Shown: piece by piece, positions 59,101 to 64,000 of the stretch
Numbering within the stretch: position 1 is the first letter of the stretch
How the letters are laid out: each line of letters opens with the position of its first letter
Assembly: GCF_029222925.1 (NCBI RefSeq)
Contig: NZ_JARHUI010000003.1
Span: forward strand, 293,721 to 357,720
DNA: 64,000 bases
Origin: Algoriphagus sp. CAU 1675
Lineage (GTDB): Bacteria > Bacteroidota > Bacteroidia > Cytophagales > Cyclobacteriaceae
Reading direction: 5' to 3'
Translations under genes and position numbers: made by a program
Notes under the pieces: model-generated
What the model saw: only the letters and a program-made list of their open reading frames with translations
Told to the model about the DNA's origin: nothing
Database searches by the model: none

Positions 59101-61242
59101 ATGTTACCAAACTTAATCACCAAGACCATTACTTTAGAGGATGGCAGAGAAATTACTATAGAAACAGGGGCTTTGGCCAAGCAAGCGGATGGATCGGTTG
59201 TAGTACGTATGGGAAAAGCTGTGCTTTTGGCTACCGTTGTTTCCAAAAAAGAAGCGTTGGAGGGGGTTGATTTTTTACCGCTTTCAGTTGATTATCAAGA
59301 AAAATTTGCCGCTTCAGGAAAAATTCCTGGTGGATTTTTGAAAAGAGAAGGACGCCTATCCGATTATGAAATTTTGATCAGCCGATTGGTTGATAGAGCT
59401 ATAAGACCAATTTTCCCGGATGATTATCATGCAGATACTCAGGTAGCAATTACCCTGATGTCTTCCGATGAAAATGTACTTCCAGATGCATTGGCAGGAT
59501 TAGCAGCTTCTGCTGCTTTGGCTGTATCCGATATTCCTTTCAACGGACCTATCTCAGAGGTTAGAGTAGCTAAGATCGATGGAAAACTTTGCATCAATCC
59601 TAGCCCTTCAGAGTTGGAAAAAGCAACCATGGAGTTCATCGTAGCCGGGTCTGTGGATTATATTTTGATGGTAGAAGGAGAAGCGAGTGAAATCTCCGAA
59701 GATGAGATGGTTGAAGCTTTACAGTTTGCCCACGAAGAAATCATCCGTCACTGCCAGGCTCAAATTGAATTGACCAAAGCAGTAGGGAAAGAGCTCAAGA
59801 GAGAATATAGTCACGAGAAATCCGATTTGGCTTTGTATGAAAAGATGAATGCCGAATTGTATGATAAATTGTACGAAGTAGTAAGCAGACAAATTCCAAA
59901 CAAATCAGAGCGTAGTACTTTGGTAAAAGAAATCAAAGATCAGTTCGTAGAGAGTTTGGGAGAGGATCATGAATTTGAGTCAAGTTTAATCGGCTCTTAT
60001 TTCCACAAAATCCACAAGGAAGCTGCCCGTAATTTGACCTTGAATGAAAAAAAGCGTCTTGATGGACGTAATTTGGATGAAATCAGACCTATTTGGTCCG
60101 TGGTTGATTATCTGCCTTCTGCTCATGGTTCTGCTATTTTTACCCGAGGTGAAACTCAGTCTATAACGACTTGTACTTTGGGTACCAAAATGGATGAGCA
60201 AATGGTTGATGGAGCAGTTCTTTCCGGATACAACAAGTTTTTCCTTCACTACAATTTCCCGGGATTTTCAACCGGTGAAGTGAAGCCAAACAGAGGACCT
60301 GGTAGAAGAGAGGTTGGTCATGGAAACTTGGCCATGAGAGCTTTGAAAAAAGTATTGCCTTCTGAAACCGAAAACCCTTATACCATTCGGATCGTTTCCG
60401 ATATTTTGGAATCCAATGGATCTTCATCCATGGCTACAGTTTGCGCTGGTTCACTTGCTCTAATGGATGCGGGTGTTCAGATTTCTGCACCAGTGACGGG
60501 TATTGCAATGGGGATGATCTCCGATTCCAAAACAGGCAAATATTCAATCCTATCCGATATTTTAGGTGATGAAGATCATCTTGGTGATATGGACTTCAAG
60601 GTAACCGGTACAGAAAAAGGGATTACTGCCTGCCAGATGGATCTAAAAGTAGAAGGTCTGGATTACAATGTCCTGAAGGAGGCTCTTTATCAAGCTAAAG
60701 AGGGGAGACTCCACATTTTGAAAGAGATTTCCAAAACTTTGGCAGCACCAAAGCCAGACTTGAAACCTCATACTCCAAGATCATTTGTGATGTTCATTCC
60801 TAAGGAATTGATCGGAGCTGTAATCGGGCCTGGTGGTAAGGTAATCCAGGAAATCCAAAAAGATACCAATACTACTATTGTAATTGAAGAAATTGACAAT
60901 CAGGGTAAAATCAACGTATTCTCTGCCAATCAGGATAATATGGATGCAGCTTTGAAACGCATTAAAGCTATTGTTGCACAGCCTGAAATTGGTGAGGTTT
61001 ATACTGGTAAAGTGAAAAACATTCAGCCATTTGGAGCCTTTGTGGAATTTATGCCAGGTAAAGATGGTTTACTCCATATATCCGAAATAAAATGGGAGCG
61101 CTTAGAAAGCATGGATGGCGTCCTCGAACCCGGAGAAGAAATAATGGTTAAATTGATAGATATTGATAAGAAAACAGGGAAATTCAAGCTTTCCAGAAAG
61201 GCACTTTTGCCAAAACCCGAAAAGCAGGAACCAAAATCTTAA
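59101..61242 (+). CDS. pnp: Polyribonucleotide nucleotidyltransferase (PNPase)
   Basis: 713 residues with two RNase PH domains (about 10-230 and 310-550, the second with [12 protein letters not shown]), a helical linker, a KH domain ([15 protein letters not shown] at about 565-580) and a C-terminal S1 domain ([15 protein letters not shown]). It degrades RNA 3' to 5' using phosphate. The sigma factor gene follows 64 nt later. Length and motifs are standard, with no anomaly. Confidence 0.97.
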   Translation: MLPNLITKTITLEDGREITIETGALAKQADGSVVVRMGKAVLLATVVSKKEALEGVDFLPLSVDYQEKFAASGKIPGGFLKREGRLSDYEILISRLVDRAIRPIFPDDYHADTQVAITLMSSDENVLPDALAGLAASAALAVSDIPFNGPISEVRVAKIDGKLCINPSPSELEKATMEFIVAGSVDYILMVEGEASEISEDEMVEALQFAHEEIIRHCQAQIELTKAVGKELKREYSHEKSDLALYEKMNAELYDKLYEVVSRQIPNKSERSTLVKEIKDQFVESLGEDHEFESSLIGSYFHKIHKEAARNLTLNEKKRLDGRNLDEIRPIWSVVDYLPSAHGSAIFTRGETQSITTCTLGTKMDEQMVDGAVLSGYNKFFLHYNFPGFSTGEVKPNRGPGRREVGHGNLAMRALKKVLPSETENPYTIRIVSDILESNGSSSMATVCAGSLALMDAGVQISAPVTGIAMGMISDSKTGKYSILSDILGDEDHLGDMDFKVTGTEKGITACQMDLKVEGLDYNVLKEALYQAKEGRLHILKEISKTLAAPKPDLKPHTPRSFVMFIPKELIGAVIGPGGKVIQEIQKDTNTTIVIEEIDNQGKINVFSANQDNMDAALKRIKAIVAQPEIGEVYTGKVKNIQPFGAFVEFMPGKDGLLHISEIKWERLESMDGVLEPGEEIMVKLIDIDKKTGKFKLSRKALLPKPEKQEPKS

Positions 61243-61306
61243 GATTTTCCTTTTATTATTGATTAGATTCAAGAACTTAATAAAAATACACAAATACTTA
61301 TACTGA

Positions 61307-62170
61307 ATGAGGCAGCTAAAAATTAGCAAACAGATTACCAATAGAGAAAGCCAGTCCCTGGATAAATACCTTCAGGAAATCGGTAAGGTGGATCTGTTGA
61401 CTGCAGACGAAGAAGTTGTTTTAGCAAAAAGAATCCGGGAAGGTGACCAACTTGCCTTGGAGAAGTTGACTAAAGCAAACCTTCGATTTGTTGTATCAGT
61501 AGCCAAACAGTATCAAAATCAGGGTTTGTCCTTGGGTGATTTGATCAATGAGGGTAACCTCGGATTGATTAAAGCCGCTCAGCGATTTGATGAAACCAGA
61601 GGCTTCAAGTTCATCTCCTATGCAGTATGGTGGATTAGACAGTCCATCCTTCAAGCTTTGGCAGAACAGTCCAGAATTGTTCGTCTTCCATTGAACAGGG
61701 TAGGATCTTTGAATAAAATATCAAAGACCTTCAGTGAATTGGAACAGAAATTTGAAAGAGAGCCATCTCCGGAAGAACTTGCTGAGGTACTTGAAGTGAC
61801 TGCATCAGAGGTAGTTGACACCATGAAAATTTCAGGTCGTCATGTTTCTATGGATGCTCCATTCGTTCAGGGTGAAGAAAACAGCCTTTTGGACGTATTG
61901 GAAAATGATGGGGACGAAAAGCCAGATGATGGTTTGATGAATGACTCTTTGAGAAAAGAAGTGCAGAGAGCACTTTCAACACTTACCCAGAGAGAAGCAG
62001 ATGTGATCACCCTGTATTTTGGATTGAATGGAGAACATGCCATGACCCTTGAGGAAATTGGTGAAAAATTCAACTTGACCCGTGAAAGGGTAAGACAAAT
62101 TAAAGAAAAAGCAATCCGTAGATTGAGACACACTTCCCGAAGTAAGACCTTGAAGCCTTACCTTGGTTAA
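61307..62170 (+). CDS. rpoD: Primary RNA polymerase sigma factor RpoD/SigA
   Basis: 287 residues, short because region 1.1 and the non-conserved insert are absent, as in Bacteroidota. Region 1.2 ([10 protein letters not shown]), region 2 ([13 protein letters not shown], then [13 protein letters not shown]), region 3 and region 4.2 ([19 protein letters not shown]) are all present. It directs transcription from the TTG/TAnnTTTG promoters noted elsewhere in this window. It is followed by a strong terminator. Confidence 0.97.
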   Translation: MRQLKISKQITNRESQSLDKYLQEIGKVDLLTADEEVVLAKRIREGDQLALEKLTKANLRFVVSVAKQYQNQGLSLGDLINEGNLGLIKAAQRFDETRGFKFISYAVWWIRQSILQALAEQSRIVRLPLNRVGSLNKISKTFSELEQKFEREPSPEELAEVLEVTASEVVDTMKISGRHVSMDAPFVQGEENSLLDVLENDGDEKPDDGLMNDSLRKEVQRALSTLTQREADVITLYFGLNGEHAMTLEEIGEKFNLTRERVRQIKEKAIRRLRHTSRSKTLKPYLG

Positions 62171-62175
62171 AAGTT

Positions 62176-62200
62176 AAAGGGGGCTCGAAGCCCCCTTTTT
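62176..62200 (+). terminator. Intrinsic terminator of rpoD
   Basis: AAAGGGGGC / GCCCCCTTT with a TCGAA loop is followed by T6. Confidence 0.9.
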
Positions 62201-62232
62201 TATTAAATTATTTCTGAAAAAGAATTCCCTTG

Positions 62233-62284
62233 ATTCCCAAATGAAAAGAAGCTCATTTGGGAATTTTAACAGGGCCTATCTTTG
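62233..62284 (+). promoter_or_regulatory. trxB promoter region with a 12-bp dyad
   Basis: TATCTTTG (62277-62284) is a perfect -7 box, with TTTG at 62256-62259 (17-nt spacing) as the -33 element. The -33 lies in the right arm of ATTCCCAAATGA/TCATTTGGGAAT (62233-62244, 62253-62264), a perfect dyad that may be an operator. Confidence 0.55.
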
Positions 62285-62331
62285 TTGAAAAAGGAGAAAT
62301 ATCAAAATTTACCTATTCATATTTATTATAG

Positions 62332-63276
62332 ATGAATCAAGAAACTGAAAAAGTTAAGGTTTTGATCATAGGGTCAGGGCCTGCTGGATATACCGCTGCC
62401 ATTTATGCTTCCAGAGCTGGATTAAACCCGGTTTTATATACAGGAGGGCAACCAGGTGGTCAGTTGACTATTACAACTGATGTGGAAAATTACCCCGGTT
62501 ACCCAGATGGAATCATGGGGCCTGAAATGATGGAAGACTTTCGTAAACAAGCAGAAAGATTTGGTACGGAAGTCAGATACGGGTTAGTTACAGATGTTGA
62601 TTTTACAGTCACTCCAAAATTGATTACCGTAGACGAACAAATCAAAATCCATGCAGATACCGTTATAATTTCCACTGGCGCTTCAGCCAAATGGTTGGGG
62701 CTTGAAAGTGAAACAAGATTGAACGGTAGAGGAGTTTCCGCCTGTGCCGTTTGTGATGGGTTTTTCTTCCGCGGACAAGATGTGGCAATAGTTGGGGCTG
62801 GTGACACAGCCTGTGAAGAAGCAGCATACTTGGCAAATATTTGTAGCAAAGTATACATGCTTGTCAGAAAGGACGAAATGAGAGCTTCTCAGATCATGCA
62901 AAAGCGGGTGATGAACAATCCAAAAATTGAAATACTTTGGAATACCGAAACCGAAGAGGTTTTAGGTGAAGATGAAGTAAAAGGAGCTAGGGTTGTCAAT
63001 AATAAAACAGGAGAAAAAAGAGATTTGGAGATTTCTGGCTTCTTTGTTGCTATTGGTCATCAGCCCAATACTGAAGTATTTAAAAAATTCATCCATATGG
63101 ATGAGGCCGGCTATATAAAAACAGTTCCTGGAAGTACAAAAACCAATGTAGAAGGAGTTTTTGCATGTGGTGATGCTCAGGACAATGTTTACAGACAGGC
63201 AGTAACTGCTGCTGGAACAGGTTGTATGGCTGCCCTCGATGCTGAAAGGTATTTAGCAGAAATCGAGAATCATTAA
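62332..63276 (+). CDS. trxB: Thioredoxin reductase
   Basis: 314 residues. It has FAD motif I-G-S-G-P-A-G-Y-T-A-A (about 13-23), redox Cys pair C-A-V-C-D-G (about 138-143), NADPH motif V-G-A-G-D-T-A-C-E-E, and the C-terminal F-A-C-G-D-A-Q-D. It reduces thioredoxin with NADPH in the cytoplasm. It has its own promoter and precedes a peptidase gene by 9 nt, probably a read-through partner. Confidence 0.96.
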   Translation: MNQETEKVKVLIIGSGPAGYTAAIYASRAGLNPVLYTGGQPGGQLTITTDVENYPGYPDGIMGPEMMEDFRKQAERFGTEVRYGLVTDVDFTVTPKLITVDEQIKIHADTVIISTGASAKWLGLESETRLNGRGVSACAVCDGFFFRGQDVAIVGAGDTACEEAAYLANICSKVYMLVRKDEMRASQIMQKRVMNNPKIEILWNTETEEVLGEDEVKGARVVNNKTGEKRDLEISGFFVAIGHQPNTEVFKKFIHMDEAGYIKTVPGSTKTNVEGVFACGDAQDNVYRQAVTAAGTGCMAALDAERYLAEIENH

Positions 63277-63285
63277 TTTCCATTC

Positions 63286-64000
63286 ATGAGGTATCCACTG
63301 ATACTTATTTTCGGGATTTTTTTGAGCATTGGCCCTTTTCAGGTCAATGCTCAAATTTTTCCTAAGATTATTAAAAAAAACACCACTACTACCAACCTTC
63401 CTCAGGAGCGCAAGACCATTGAATTGAGGGAGTTTGATCAGGAAGCCTATCTCCGTACACTTACATCAATTACGGATTCCCTGATATTTGAGAATAATGT
63501 AAACCTTAGAAAAACCCGCTCGATTATTAGTGAGGATCCCAATATCATGATTTGGGCACCGACCAATCAGTTGGTAAAAGTTTCGGAGCAAATCCTTATC
63601 GACAGTATTTGGATTACAGCTTATGAACATTATTCTTCATGGGATTCGAAGAAGATAGATATTTATAACTTTGACGTCAAGAATTTTCAGGATTCAGTCA
63701 ATATCCGCTTGTATGATCCCATTTTCGGATATGACTGGAAAATGCCACTAGAGTCTACTCCTAAAACCTCTGAGTTTGGTTTTAGATGGGGAAGGATGCA
63801 TTACGGTACTGATTTAGATCTTAATACCGGAAATCCAGTTTATAGTGGATTTGATGGGATTGTTCGAGTTCGATCCTATGACCGTTATGGATATGGTTAT
63901 TTTTTGGTAATTAGGCACAAAAATGGTCTGGAAACGCTTTATGGCCATTTGTCCAAATTTTTGGTAGATGTTGGTCAGGAAGTTAAGGCAGGTGATTTGA
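63286..64000 (+). CDS. M23-family metallopeptidase (3' end outside window)
   Basis: The ATG at 63286 opens a frame to the window edge (238 codons and more). A signal peptide (L-I-L-I-F-G-I-F-L ending V-N-A-Q) exports it. Near residue 170 the lysostaphin-type motif begins with M-H-Y-G-T-D-L-D (the H-x-x-x-D zinc ligands), followed by V-R-V-R-S-Y and L-Y-G-H-L-S, the second His region. It likely cuts peptidoglycan cross-links in the periplasm. The extreme C-terminus, where a LysM domain often lies in this family, is not in the window. Confidence 0.85.
   Translation, partial: MRYPLILIFGIFLSIGPFQVNAQIFPKIIKKNTTTTNLPQERKTIELREFDQEAYLRTLTSITDSLIFENNVNLRKTRSIISEDPNIMIWAPTNQLVKVSEQILIDSIWITAYEHYSSWDSKKIDIYNFDVKNFQDSVNIRLYDPIFGYDWKMPLESTPKTSEFGFRWGRMHYGTDLDLNTGNPVYSGFDGIVRVRSYDRYGYGYFLVIRHKNGLETLYGHLSKFLVDVGQEVKAGDL

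Overview
The window looks like a chromosome segment of a Bacteroidota bacterium, most likely Cytophagales (Cyclobacteriaceae/Algoriphagus-like; this is inference). Grounds are AT-rich DNA, TAnnTTTG-type -7 promoter boxes, a short RpoD without region 1.1, the DUF5686, DUF6266 and BT4734 families, and the infC-rpmI-rplT and rpsO-pnp-rpoD-trxB gene content. Housekeeping DNA flanks one large integrated island.

Left flank (1-2970): the end of an Mla-type lipid transporter (mlaF-mlaD), a ROK/polyphosphate-glucokinase-like kinase, an F420-type NADP oxidoreductase-like protein, and a strong hairpin that I read as the original transcription terminator of mnmE. Island (about 2972-31032, 28 kb): inserted at the 3' end of mnmE by a tyrosine recombinase lying next to mnmE. 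Both borders carry an imperfect repeat encoding the MnmE tail C-I-G-K-stop, and TTAGCAAC motifs occur as pairs at both borders. From left to right the island carries DUF6266 and DUF6943-like genes; a metal block (ArsR-type repressor, MerTP, GDCCVxC protein, CDF transporter, CzcB-like adaptor, and a CzcA-TolC fusion); a DUF6660 protein; a defence operon; a replication/primase block; and the integration genes. No relaxase or conjugation gene is visible.

The defence operon (about 24436 down to 14376, minus strand) is the most interesting part. An XRE regulator is followed with almost no gaps by a nuclease-methyltransferase fusion, its specificity subunit, a small P-loop protein, a Septu pair (PtuA ATPase and PtuB HNH nuclease), a RhuM-family protein, a full-length prokaryotic Argonaute whose PIWI domain appears to have lost catalytic residues, and a Fur-family regulator. 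Short gaps and ATGA/TAATG junctions suggest a single transcript. The combination of a guide-binding Argonaute with Septu, RhuM and R-M subunits is the best candidate here for an undescribed composite system.

Right flank (31017-64000): mnmE is the last gene of a metal-uptake operon (mntR, solute-binding protein, ATPase, a permease fused to a DtxR-type domain, a second permease, thioredoxin-like protein, mnmE). Then come a glycosyltransferase, dapD, a TPR lipoprotein, a HerA-like ATPase, flavoproteins, lhgO, a DUF5686 outer-membrane protein, thrS-infC-rpmI-rplT, an atypical Nramp protein, tRNA-Met with an adjacent GIY-YIG gene and a duplicated tRNA 3' fragment, an lptF/G permease, rpsO, pnp, rpoD, trxB and the start of an M23 peptidase.
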